Shown piece after piece: positions 29,914 to 40,008 of a stretch of 64,000 nt of DNA. Every line of letters starts with the position of its first letter. The first letter of the stretch is position 1. Source of the stretch: Bursaphelenchus xylophilus. Its lineage: Eukaryota > Nematoda > Chromadorea > Rhabditida > Aphelenchoididae. The position numbers and the translations under genes are program-made. The stretch is taken from positions 6,386,001-6,450,000 of the forward strand of contig CAJFCV020000003.1 of assembly GCA_904066235.2 (NCBI GenBank), in the 5' to 3' direction. The notes under the pieces are model-generated. The model did not search any database. It was not told the DNA's origin and was given only the letters and a program-made list of their open reading frames with translations.

Positions 29914-32078
29914 ATGGCGGGAACCATGGCCAACATGGTGGGCCAATCTAAGAACATGCTCACGAATTATGGCCAATCCATTTCTCGGGCGTTTGATGGG
30001 AATAAAAACAAAGATTACAATCAGAATGGGGGAAGTGCCGCCAATCCAGAAGGACAGGTTGCCCGCGAAGATGGTCTTTATGTACATGTGAATCCAATTC
30101 TGAAGGTAGAAAATGCCCCCACCTTCATTCCCTCACTATTTTCCAGGCTTTCGACAATATCGAGTGGATTAGAAAGTTTAAACGACGCTGGCAGTTGGCC
30201 ATTATGGCTAATCTTGGTTTTCTGATTGTTTTCGGGATCAGATGTAACTTCGGTGCCGCGAAGAATTACATGGCCAGAGATTATGTGGATCCATGGGGCG
30301 TGAAACACGTAAGTAAAAGGAAGTAACTCTATGACAGATTCAGTTTAGCATGGTCAGTTTAACTGGACCCGAGGAGAGCTGGGGGTGATGGAGAGCTCTT
30401 TCTTTTACGGATATCTCATCACTCAGGTTCCTGCTGGCTTTTTGGCCGCCAAATTCCCAGCAAATAAGTAGGTGGAAAGAAAAGATAGTAAAATAAAGAG
30501 AATATATTTGAACAAATAAATATAAGTTCAGGATGTTTGGGATTGCAATCGGTGGAGCCTCTCTTCTGAATCTCTTCCTCCCAATGGCTTTCAAAAGTCG
30601 CAATGACGTCTTAATTGCCGTCATCCAAATTATGCAGGGATTAGTGCAAGGGATGGGTTACCCTTCGATGCATGGAGTCTGGAGACATTGGGCGCCCCCA
30701 TTAGAGAGATCCAAGTTGGCCACAACCGCCTTCGCTGGCTCCTATGCTGGCGCTGTCCTCGGCCTTCCAATGTCGGCCTGGCTGGTCTCTTATGTTGGAT
30801 GGTCAACGCCTTTTTATGTCTATGGTATGTTCCAAACAAATGATATGAGAATGTTTAGGGATTGCTGGAATTCTTTGGGCAATACTGTGGTTCTCTGTCA
30901 CCTTTGAAAAGCCGGCATACCATCCAACTATTTCCACAGAAGAGAAAGAGTTCATCGAAGAGCAGATTGGCCATGTTTCTCATACACCTCCGGCGGTAAG
31001 AATTATTCTTGAACTAATTAATCCGTTGTTTGCAGCTGAATACAATCCCCTGGAAGGCCATCTTGACCTCACGACCAGTTTACGCAATTATCGTCGCCAA
31101 CTTTGCCCGAAGTTGGACCTTCTATCTGCTGCTACAAAATCAATTGACATACATGAAAGAAGTGTTGGGAATGAAAATCAATGACGTAAGTAATCACTTT
31201 TCTGCAAAAATGTAGTGATTTGATCAAGACAGAGGTTGCCATAATCATTATTTTATTTACAGAGCGGAGTACCGGCAGCTTTACCTCACGCCGTAATGGG
31301 ACTTGTAGTATTGTTTGGTGGTCAACTAGCTGATAATCTTCGATCCTCTGGCAGGATGTCAACTACGGCTGTCAGGAAGTTGTTTAATTGTGGTGGCTTT
31401 GGAGGGGAGGCCTTCTTTATGTTGTTCGTTGCGTATACCAAGAGTGAAAAAGTTGCTTTGATCTCATTGGTTTTGGCCGTTGGATCTTCTGGATTCGCCA
31501 TCTCAGGGTTTAATGTAAACCATCTTGACATTGCCCCAAGATATGCGGCCATTTTGATGGGATTCTCGAATGGGATTGGGACACTGGCTGGATTGGCCTG
31601 TCCTTTTGTGACGGAGACTTTAACGGCCAAGGGACCCCATGGCTGGGTTACTGTATTCCTGTTGGCCTCGCTGATTCATTTCACAGGCATCACTTTCTAC
31701 TTCTTCTACGCCTCAGGGGAATTGCAAGTAGGTGATTGGTCTTTTATTCTCTTTCCTTTACTCTTATACACATTCTGGGTCATTTCAGGAATGGGCCGAG
31801 CCAAAAGAAGGGGAAGAAGATGCTCCATTTAAGGCGAACGGAACCCACAAAACAAACGATCAGGTTTCTTATGGGGCGGCGGGGGAACAATCTATAGCCC
31901 TGGCACCGCTGCCTAACGTGGCTGACATTCAAGCAGGTAGTTGGATTGCTCAAATGTTACTATCCTTATACAATTTAATTATAATTGAGAGTTTTCAGAA
32001 AGAGGCTTCCCACCACCATTGCAGACCAGCAATCCCTTCCACGACACTTACACTGTTCGGAATGACTATTACCAATAG
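29914..32078 (+). CDS. Vesicular glutamate transporter (VGLUT/EAT-4 type, SLC17 family)
   Basis: Nine exons: 29914-30105, 30147-30308, 30349-30467, 30532-30824, 30859-30995, 31036-31185, 31263-31727, 31789-31936 and 31999-32078, all in phase, 581 residues, the usual VGLUT length. Key text: [11 protein letters not shown] in the first transmembrane region, [81 protein letters not shown], and [18 protein letters not shown]. These follow VGLUT rather than other SLC17 members such as sialin. It loads glutamate into synaptic vesicles. An acceptor lies right before the start codon (CAG at 29908-29910), consistent with trans-splicing. Introns range from 35 to 77 nt. Its stop is 19 nt from the stop of the convergent transthyretin-like gene. 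Whether it is eat-4 or a vglu paralogue needs a tree. Confidence 0.87.
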
Positions 32079-32097
32079 ATTTATTTAGATGTTATTT

Positions 32098-32633
32098 TTA
32101 ATGAATACAATCGTGTCCCTCGCCTGGCATCTTGGCCTCTAGATTCCAAGTCCCAATATCCAAAACCTTGGATGGGACCGGGCCCTTGGTTATATAACTA
32201 TTGGGCAGCTCGAACTTCCATCGTCGTTGACACGGCTGCAACGAAAGTTATATAAAATAAGAACTTACCAGGAGATCATTGCAATCGTGGTATATCTTGA
32301 GATGAACATCGATGGTTGTGACTTCTCGGGTGTCCCCAGCGAGACTGAAGAATCCATTTTCATCAGTATATCCACTTTCCAAATCATCATCGGGATCGGG
32401 CCCTATAACCGATACTGAAACATAAATTGTACATACCAAAGTCGTCGTCCACCAATTTTACTCTCACATTTTTAGCAGGTTCTGTGCCACAAAGAAGATG
32501 TCCAATCACCTAAAATAAGCGTAAGAGTGACGCCACTTACCTTGTAACTTTGAACACCGGTAAATTGTTCAGGGATAAGTGAGCCTGAGCATAACACCAA
32601 GCCCAAAGCTAATGACAACACTTGTAAGAACAT
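32098..32633 (-). CDS. Transthyretin-like (TTR family) secreted protein 1
   Basis: Four exons, 32541-32633, 32437-32509, 32269-32402 and 32098-32235, in phase, 145 residues. Signal peptide MFLQVLSLALGLVLCSG; then the nematode TTR-like pattern: VIGHLLCGTEPAKNVRVKLV, PDPDDDLESGYTDENGFFSL, KIYHDC, and C-terminal ITKGPV...GHDCIH. Four cysteines are placed as in the family. TTR-like proteins are small extracellular beta-sandwich proteins, several used in signalling and corpse recognition. ATG directly follows a CAG acceptor (trans-splice-like). Intron 2 is 34 nt. A minus-strand AATAAA lies about 10 nt past the stop, at the end of the VGLUT gene. Confidence 0.88.
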
Positions 32634-32723
32634 CTGAATCAGATTAGAAAAGCAGCATCATTATAAAGTATTCGGAAAGAACCGCTTCTAATAAAAATAT
32701 TATAGTTATTTTACAATTTATTA

Positions 32724-33287
32724 TCAGTGAATGCAGTCTCGACTTTCATCTTCAAGTTCAACTTCCAAATTTACAGAGCCAAGATTGAATACATACTCGG
32801 GTACCCGGTCAAAAGTAATGTACTTATCGGGGATTCCAATCACCCATTCTCGTTTACAAAGCTGTCAAAGTAATCACTTTACTTTATAGATGACTTACCG
32901 GCACATTCATACTACAAGTGTGATAAATTCTGACCTCAGGGTCGATGTTGGTCAACTCAACGGTGTCCCCTTTCAATTCAAAATTCCCGTCCTGATCTGT
33001 ATATCCACTCTGAAGAAGATCGTCGGGATCGGGACCTAAGTGGTTTTAAAATTAATAAAACATTACTAGATCATTGAGGAGGAGAATTTATTGGAATATT
33101 TCCAAATTAAATAATCTTATCAGAACTAAATATTACCATCATCCTGGTCGAATAACTTGACCAAAACTTGAGAAGCGGGCTGGGTCCCACAAAGAAGACG
33201 TCCCTTAATCCAAGCACTCTGCCTGCGGAAGGAGAGGGCCAAGGGAAGCAAGAAAATGGACAGTAATGTAACTGTAGACACATTCAT
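32724..33287 (-). CDS. Transthyretin-like (TTR family) secreted protein 2
   Basis: Three exons, 33137-33287, 32899-33035 and 32724-32861, in phase, 141 residues. Signal peptide MNVSTVTLLSIFLLPLALS; then WIKGRLLCGTQPASQVLVKL, PDPDDLLQSGYTDQDGNFEL, VRIYHTCSMNV, and KREWVIGIPDKYITFD ending RDCIH. Protein 1 has the same last two exon junctions and the same ending, so the pair arose by tandem duplication; protein 1 has one extra intron after the signal peptide. Confidence 0.88.
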
Positions 33288-33356
33288 TTCGAAAAAGGAA
33301 AAGTTTTGAATTAGAAATAAAAAGGAGGAAGAAGGAGGGGGTCTTATCAAGGGGCA

Positions 33357-36300
33357 CTAAATAGTAAACAATCTGATAAACGAGCGATGAGTAACACCGG
33401 ATCCGGGGACATACAGCTCAGTGATCAAAGCGGCCAAAGAAAAAACGACGCCGAAGGCTAAGGAAATAAAAGCACTGATGACAAAGGGCAATTTGATGGG
33501 AAGGAATTTGGATGAGAGATGGCTACAGTAATCCGGTTCTCTTTTACGACGGTCGCTGACATAGTTGCCATAGCCAGTTATCCATTTGTTGATAAAGCCA
33601 TGTTCAACCAAACGAAGGACACTTAAAAAATATAAATAAATACTGACATCGACTTACATCTTATTCATGGGATCAATATATGGAGAATCCAATTTCATGG
33701 CAATGGCTTGATAAGCAGGCAAAACATGCTGAGGGAGAAGTTGAAGACGGCAATCAGCCTTGGAAATGACATTCAAAGTGTCATAAGGTCCCACCAATAG
33801 AAAATAGGGATGATCTCGGACCATTTGAACCCCTGAAACACATTGAAGACAGATTCAAGTTGACATACCCTCATCAATTGTACGACTGTAAATCACACGA
33901 TTATGCTTATTTATATAATCCCACAGACGTTTTACATCATGGTAAACAGATGCCTGCAAAAAAATTAAAATCAAATTACAAAAAGTGACATAAATTTTAA
34001 TATTTTGAAAGTATTTAAAAATAATTACCTGAATCATGGATGTCCTGGCTGAGTTCTCATGGAGAACAATTGTGTAGTGAGAGCTCTCAATTGCATTCAA
34101 AACATCTTCAAACCCTTAACAATGAACATATATAAGACGTGTGCGTTCTAAATATTTACTTCAAACCTAGGTCAATGGCAGAAAGCCCGTATTTCTTGTC
34201 TGTATGCCCTTGATACAAAGTATGGCGCGCTTCTGCCTAAAATTCGGTTATTGTCCGAACAGTGCACCTGAATCAAACAGTGCACCTGGGCGAACCGTGC
34301 ACCTGGGCGAACAGTGCACCTTGAAAAAAAAAGATTTTTTGTGAATTATTGAAGAAAATTTGAAAAGTTTTCGCTTCGGTACTTGGAAAAAAGGATTTTT
34401 TGTAAAATTTGGACAAAATTAGAAATGTTTTCGCTTCGGGACTGGGAAAAAGGATTTTTTTGGAAAATTTTAACAAAATTTGAAATGTTTTCGCTTCGGG
34501 AGTAGAAAAAAGGGTGCCTGACTGAATATGAACCGTGGTGCCGCCAGAACTAAAATTTTGTCTAAAAGCGATGGTACCACGTAGTACTATTTAGTACCAA
34601 GTGTTAAAAATGTGTTTTTTAAGCAGTACTAGGCCCCAAAACAACAACATTAATTAATTAAATTAATTAATGTTGTTTAATGTGAATTAATTAATGTCGA
34701 TTTCTGCCGCCGAGAGAGCACGCTAAACGTGGAGAGCGGTCAGAGAAAAAAGCGCTTTTTGGCCATAACTTTGGCAGTTTCGTGCGGAAAAATTTGATTT
34801 TTTGTAGAAACATTATACCTTACGGTAGAAATAGGCATGAAACTTTTCGTGCCGAAATTCGGCAAAAAGTCCTAAATTTTCGCCGACTTTCGATCTAAAA
34901 ATCTCGGTTGTTTCTGCAAAGCGCGAGCTAGGATTCTCGCATATATCGTAGAAAAAAATATTCTAAATTTGTGCCAGGTTTATCAAAATCTGAGCGTCGC
35001 ACTTGGAGTACTTCCCCTGTTAGTCAATTCATATTCAGTCAGCTCGAAAACATTTCAAATTTTGTTCAATTTTCACAAAAAACCCTTTTTTTCCAAGTCC
35101 CGAATCGAAAACTTTTCAAATTTTCATCAATAATTCACAAAAAATTCGTCTTTCCCAGTCCCGAAACGAAAACATTTCAAATTTTGTTCAAATTTTGCAA
35201 ACTTTTGAATTTTGAAATATATATGATAATATATTATACATGTGTGTAATATGTTTTTACAAAACCTAGAGGCCGGCGGCATGCGGATCGCAATTCACAA
35301 ATAATCTTTAGCCTTTCCATTGAAGGGCTCGAAAATTTACAAGGGAAGTACCCCAAGTGCGACGCTCAGATTTTCTTTAAATTTTGCACACACGTCGGGA
35401 ATAGACGAAATATAAATTCCTGAAAGTTTTAGCTCGCGCTTTGCAGGCGCCGCCGAGATATCGGACGATTTATGCCGCCGAGAGAGCACGCTAAACGTGG
35501 AGAGCGGTCAGAGAGAAAAACGCTTTTTGGCCATAACTTTGGCAGTTTCGTGCGGAAAAATATGATTTTTTGTAGAAACATTATTCTTTACGGTAGAAAT
35601 AGGAATGAAACTTTTCGTGCCGAAATTCGGCAAAAAGTCCTAAATTTTCGCCGACTTTCGATCTAAAAATCTCGGTTGTTTCTGCAAAGCGCGAGCTAGG
35701 ATTCTCGCATATATCTTAGAAAAAATTATTCTAAATTTGTGCCAAGTTTCATCAAAATCTGAGCGTCGCACTTGGGGTACTTCCCCTGTTAGATAGGAAA
35801 AATTGGATATACATACAACAATTTGATGAAGCGAGGTGAAAACAGGAATGTTTTAAGCGTTTGTTTTCTAAAATCGTCAATTTCCGCAAATGTCACACAG
35901 ACAATAAATAAGGAGCTTCTGCCAGTGAGCCAGGTTTAAAGTAGAACGCCTTGTATGTATAATTATCTCAAAAGAAACCTACTTTTAAAGGTATGTTTAT
36001 CATTATATTGGATATTTGGGATAAAAATAGAACTCCCTACGGCGGTAATGAACATCATAATGGATAAAAGATACAGAAAACTGATCACAACTCTCAAGGG
36101 AAAACTCTCGGTTTTTAATCTTACATCTGAAAGAAATACAGTTGTTAGAACAAAAAGTGCAATCTGATCAGACAGGGGCAACCGGGCCGGTCTTCGGCCA
36201 CGGCGTTTTTTTCGGGAAGCGCTACAAACTCGTACCCTATTCACACCGTGTAGTTAATAAAAGAGAGTTCTTCGGCAAAATGACCTCTCAGAATTATAGA

Positions 36301-37105
36301 GCATACAGCCACATCGACGTAGAGTCTGGTAACCAGACGGAGTTAAAGTGGGAAACAAGCATCGAGTTTGGCCCGAAACTGAGGGCGCCAAAGGTCAAGA
36401 CTCTGTAAACCCTCTTCTAGATCCCGGAGACCATATTTTCTATTACCATAAGATTAAACAATTACTACTTATTCAATCATCATGAGGGGCTATATTAACA
36501 CTTTTTAGTTTTAATTCCCACCTTGTCCAAAAAACGCCGATAAAACGGTCATGGCTACTGTAACACAGGATCTGTTTGTATTTGAACAATAAATTGTAGA
36601 ATAGTCACATCCCACATAAAATAAAAACAATATAGCAGCAGTCAGACATATTACAATCGCTGCAATAACCTGTAAAAACGAGGATTATGATTGACTGACT
36701 TATAAAACTTACGGCAACGGGGAAAATTGAAAAGACGTATGCATATCTCTGGTAAATATGTGCTTCTGACATCTGATATAAGACTCCAGTTGCTTCAAAT
36801 AAAAAGGGATGGGAAAAAGAAACATTGGCATCAGTACTTGCTTGCAGAACTGCTGCCCCAACTACAATCTCAGCCTCGCTGTGATGAAGTGCAGAGAATG
36901 CGTCATCCCATCGAGTGGCCATGGAGTACCCTGCTCTCTTTACATTATATGTCAGATTCATCTCTTTGGCCAATTGTCTCAACACTTGCCATACAATCCC
37001 AGGACCATAACCCATCATCCTCTCATATTCTTCAGTATAATTTACATAATTCACAAAGGGAGGAACAATTTCGGGAACAACGACTACAACTTCCAGGTTA
37101 CTCAT
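33357..37105 (-). CDS. Divergent ionotropic glutamate-receptor-like channel without amino-terminal domain
   Basis: Eight exons: 36713-37105, 36522-36669, 35983-36126, 34167-34232, 34029-34114, 33869-33953, 33658-33832 and 33357-33621, all in phase, 453 residues. S1 ligand-binding half: VVPEIVPPFVNYVNY, GIVWQVLRQLAKEM, HSEAEIVVGAAVL, SFSHPFLFEATGVLY. Then M1 (VIAAIVICLTAAILFLFYVG), pore loop (VLSAFFGQ), M3 (LRVVISFLYLLSIMMF), S2 (YGLSAIDLGFEDVLNAIES, FLLVGPYDTLNVISKADCRL) and M4 (FVISAFISLAFGVVFSL). Lack of the large N-terminal domain and of the SYTANLAAF motif in M3 places it with divergent IR-like channels rather than AMPA/NMDA receptors. Intron 3 (34233-35982) is enlarged by repeats. The start at 37105 is the first ATG in frame; no signal peptide follows it, so a 5' exon is probably missing. 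Confidence 0.78.
34310..35200. mobile_element. Inverted-repeat structure around a truncated GACGCTCAGA element, in intron 3 of the receptor gene
   Basis: Arms of about 60-bp units (gttttcgcttcgg(g/t)a) at about 34320-34500 recur inverted at about 35045-35195 (tcccgaaacgaaaac). Between them is an AT palindrome at 34648-34676 and a left-truncated copy (about 34698-35020) of the element that is complete at 35340-35788. Confidence 0.55.
35340..35788. mobile_element. Complete GACGCTCAGATTTT-family MITE in intron 3 of the receptor gene
   Basis: It has ends CAAGGGAAGTACCCCAAG at the left and the complement CTTGGGGTACTTCCCCTG at the right, about 35 bp of terminal inverted repeat, flanked by TTA on each side (35337-35339 and 35789-35791). 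The 449-bp interior has no ORF. TTA duplications recall PIF/Harbinger-type MITEs, but other copies do not show clean TTA. Copies: 23848-24433 (split), 34698-35020, 60963-61295, fragment near 20000-20130. Confidence 0.7.
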
Positions 37106-37246
37106 AATTTGTAACAATGCCCCAAAGTCCCAAATATCTTGTTTGCCATTGCCCAAGCAAGGCCAGATAAAACCCAAAAACACGTTGGGAGAGTATTTTA
37201 TGCAGAAAACAAACAAGTAACGGCAATGTACACGTGGTTTATGGCC

Positions 37247-38224
37247 TCAAAGGCATGGCGGAGGCATCGGTGGAGGAGGTAACTCGGATTCATCAACGAC
37301 TTCCTCCTTAATTCTGATTGGACTCGCAGCCCTGGATGACCCCGAATCCAATTCCATATCCATCTGATCATTATTATCCATCGACGTATCTATAACCTCA
37401 GCCTTGACATGAAGAGGCTCCTGACTGTTCATGTAATCGATAGAAGGATGCATAGAAACTGGGGGAATAATTACCGGCGTCGGTATAGCTCCCATGTCAG
37501 CAAGAGGAACGTTAGGAGGGCATGACATCATATTCACTGGGGGAGGAAAAGAGAAAGGAAGAGAAGGTGCAGGAACTTCATCAGATGGCGCGAAAGTTTG
37601 CGGCGGAATATCCATAGTAGATACATTCATTGGAGGAGGCATCGGATACATCGTGGGCGCTGGCACTATGGATGTGGGTGCTTTGTCTGGTAATTGAAAG
37701 CTGGGCATGATATCCACATTACTCGTAGAAGGCTAAAAATAAACATAACCTGCATACAGCCAACCTCAGACGGTCTATAAGCCGGATAATGCTTAGATAC
37801 AACTCGATCCACTTCCTCTGCCAAACGATCACATGCATCCTTATATGCATCGCTCTAAAACAACACAAATAAATTCTTTCTCGACACTCTTACCTCTTGG
37901 AAATAATTGGTTAAACTCTTGTACATAGAACCCTTTCTTATATTGTCCTTTAACTGCATTCTTCTTTCGGCTAAGCTCATCACTCCCTTTGTTGACCTAT
38001 TCTGTTGTTCAAAGAGGACCTTCATTACACTGAACATCAGTGAACTTTGGACTTGAACTTGCTCCTAAATTCAAAAATAAACTAATAAATAACAGATTAC
38101 CCACCAGCATCTGCAACTCGTCAACTGCAGACTTTTTGATGTTATCGAAAGCCCCAGATCTCTTCACAACCCGAGTAATTTCGGCCGCGGGTCCGTCCAG
38201 ATCATTTTCCTTCATATCGGTCAT
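37247..38224 (-). CDS. Shg1/BOD1-like protein with Pro-rich tail
   Basis: Four exons, 38105-38224, 37894-38064, 37765-37854 and 37247-37732, in phase, 288 residues. The N-terminal helical part (AAEITRVVKRSGAFDNIKKS, then RRMQLKDNIRKGSMYKSLT and CDRLAEEVDRVVSKHY) has the layout of the COMPASS-Shg1/BOD1 domain: a motif with SGxFD followed by helices ending in a valine-rich helix. This is a resemblance, not proven. The tail is rich in Pro and Met (MYPMPPPMNV, ELPPPPMPPP) with possible sumoylation sites VKAE and IKEE, suggesting a nuclear protein. Intron 3 is only 32 nt. The stop is 142 nt from the receptor start on the same strand, so the two could be co-transcribed. Confidence 0.5.
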
Positions 38225-38650
38225 TCTTGATGTTCGGTATCAGATATATATTATCCGGGAACAGTTTTGATAGAAAGCAAACCTCCCAAAAAAAAATTTT
38301 TTTTTCTGGCATTTACGGGCAGCTTGCGCCCTAAAGACTTAATGTTTGCAGACTGCGCCCGCAGTAATAAAACGCAATTTTTCTTCGGCGATCGGATGAC
38401 GGATTGGATGGGAATTAGATCTACGAGGAGGGAAGAGGAAATCTTTAATGGCTTTTTTCTAACAAATTGTCCAGATCGAGTCGGAAAACAAGTCCAAAAT
38501 CCCTTTCGGTTTTCTAAACGCATAGATTACGAGAACTACGAAAAACGAACCAATCAAACAATAAGCACTTGTGTATTCTACGGTATCTGTAGTTTATAAA
38601 AAACGCAGAAAATGACGGAATGTGTATAATGTTTATTGAATTTCAACGCC

Positions 38651-39336
38651 TCAAGCACAGACTACTGTAACATAAGCTTTTTTCTTTTGATAAACAAATA
38701 AAAGTTTTTTGGTTCCTCCACGGTGCCAGGGAGTCTGAAGAACGGCGAATAAACATTGAGCAACCTGACTGCAGAAGTCTGTCAAGGAGAAGGAGATTCT
38801 TTGATCTGCCGCTGGAAGACTGATGGCCAGTAATTTGGCCACGTCTGAGCTGGGAATCCATTTTATTTGGCCAAAATTCTAGTCGCGCCATAAAGTCCGT
38901 AGAATTTTGCACAGTGCATTTGTCCCTTTTTTTCGTACGCGCTGCTGTGACTTCCCGTTTTTGCACTAGCGACATGCACTTTTCTGCGAGCGCACCCCGC
39001 GACGTCGCCGAAAAAAATCTACGGACTTTATGGCGCGACAGTTTTGCGTAACTGGATTTTAAAAATTTTGACCATTGGTTGGGATTTGGACACCATTGGC
39101 TAGTGTTCTGGACCACTGGTAACATGAGCCTGAGGGCGCGGAAATGCGGTCTGAATGAAAGTTTTGAAAAATGCAAAAGGCACCTTTTTAGCCTTCGAGA
39201 CTATAGGCCCAGAGGGCACGAGATGATCGAGAGACCCTTGACTCAAGTTGTTTCGCCTCTCGACGTCGGCGTACACAACTTGCGGGATCCTGCTGGATGA
39301 CTTACAATTTGTCAGAGACTTGACGTCCGAAGTCAT
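38651..39336 (-). CDS. Unrecognised protein with MITE-bearing intron
   Basis: Two exons, 39124-39336 and 38651-38878, join in phase 0 to give 146 residues. The second exon (DVAKLLAISLPAADQRISFS, VAQCLFAVLQTPWHRGGTKK, LLFVYQKKKAYVTVVCA) reads like a compact conserved domain end with a final beta strand; the first is polar with AKKVPFAFFKTFIQ. The donor CAT/GTTACC is weak and the acceptor AG lies in the terminal repeat of a MITE. I cannot name a family; the second exon is better supported than the first. Confidence 0.35.
38880..39041. mobile_element. 162-bp MITE with 22-bp terminal inverted repeats
   Basis: The left end agtcgcgccataaagtccg and right end cggactttatggcgcgac are perfect complements over about 21 bases. 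The interior has gcacagtgcattt and gcgacgtcgcc. A related word, cactgtgcgaaaaaagcc, occurs near 3230 in an ORAI intron. Confidence 0.7.
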
Positions 39337-40008
39337 TCGCCGTTCCGTCTTAGCTGGGCATGGGAAACGGCTAGATAGACGGGCACTTCCGGGCGATAAT
39401 TATCGGTTTGCCGGGCTGGTAGGTGAACCCGGCTCGTACCGAGGGGGTTCGCGGTTTGTTGTGTCGGGAACATGTGTTCTGGTGAGGTGATTAAAGCCCG
39501 CAAGTGTTCCAGGATTCATGTTGTCGGCATGAGTCAGTCTTGTTGTTGTGGTCCAAGCCCAATGACCAGGTGTCCGTAGAACTCACCCTTAGGCACTCGT
39601 AGGATCGATTTTCTCTTTTAGTTTATATTTACAGCTGAGGGATGCCGGAAGAGGGGGAGAGACATTAAAAGATGGCTGGTCCCGCTTTCGCTGTCATTAA
39701 CGCCATCAATTTCATGTCCAAATATTTTCGACTTTTTTATTTATTTCAATCGGATGTGATTCGGCCGGTTTCCGTTGAGTTGGGGCTTCAACCCGCGCAA
39801 CAGCTGGCCGTTTCTTTGTCCCCAAAAAATGCTTTGGCCACGGAATCCGACAATGGTTTCCAAAAAACAAATGAATAAACATCTTCGTTTTCGGTCGGAC
39901 TTTCTTCGCTTTGGTTGATAGTGGCTGATAAAACACCTCTTTTTAGAAGATCGCCGAACTTGACTGACCCAAAGATCCGCCAACCCCTGCCTTGATAACA
40001 CTGCCAAA
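39337..40008. other. Intergenic region upstream of the giant matrix gene
   Basis: Holds a 68-residue ORF at 39672-39878 (+) starting MAGPAFAVINAINF and overlapping minus-strand ORFs; none has splice partners or a recognisable motif. It must contain promoter elements of the divergent genes. Confidence 0.3.
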
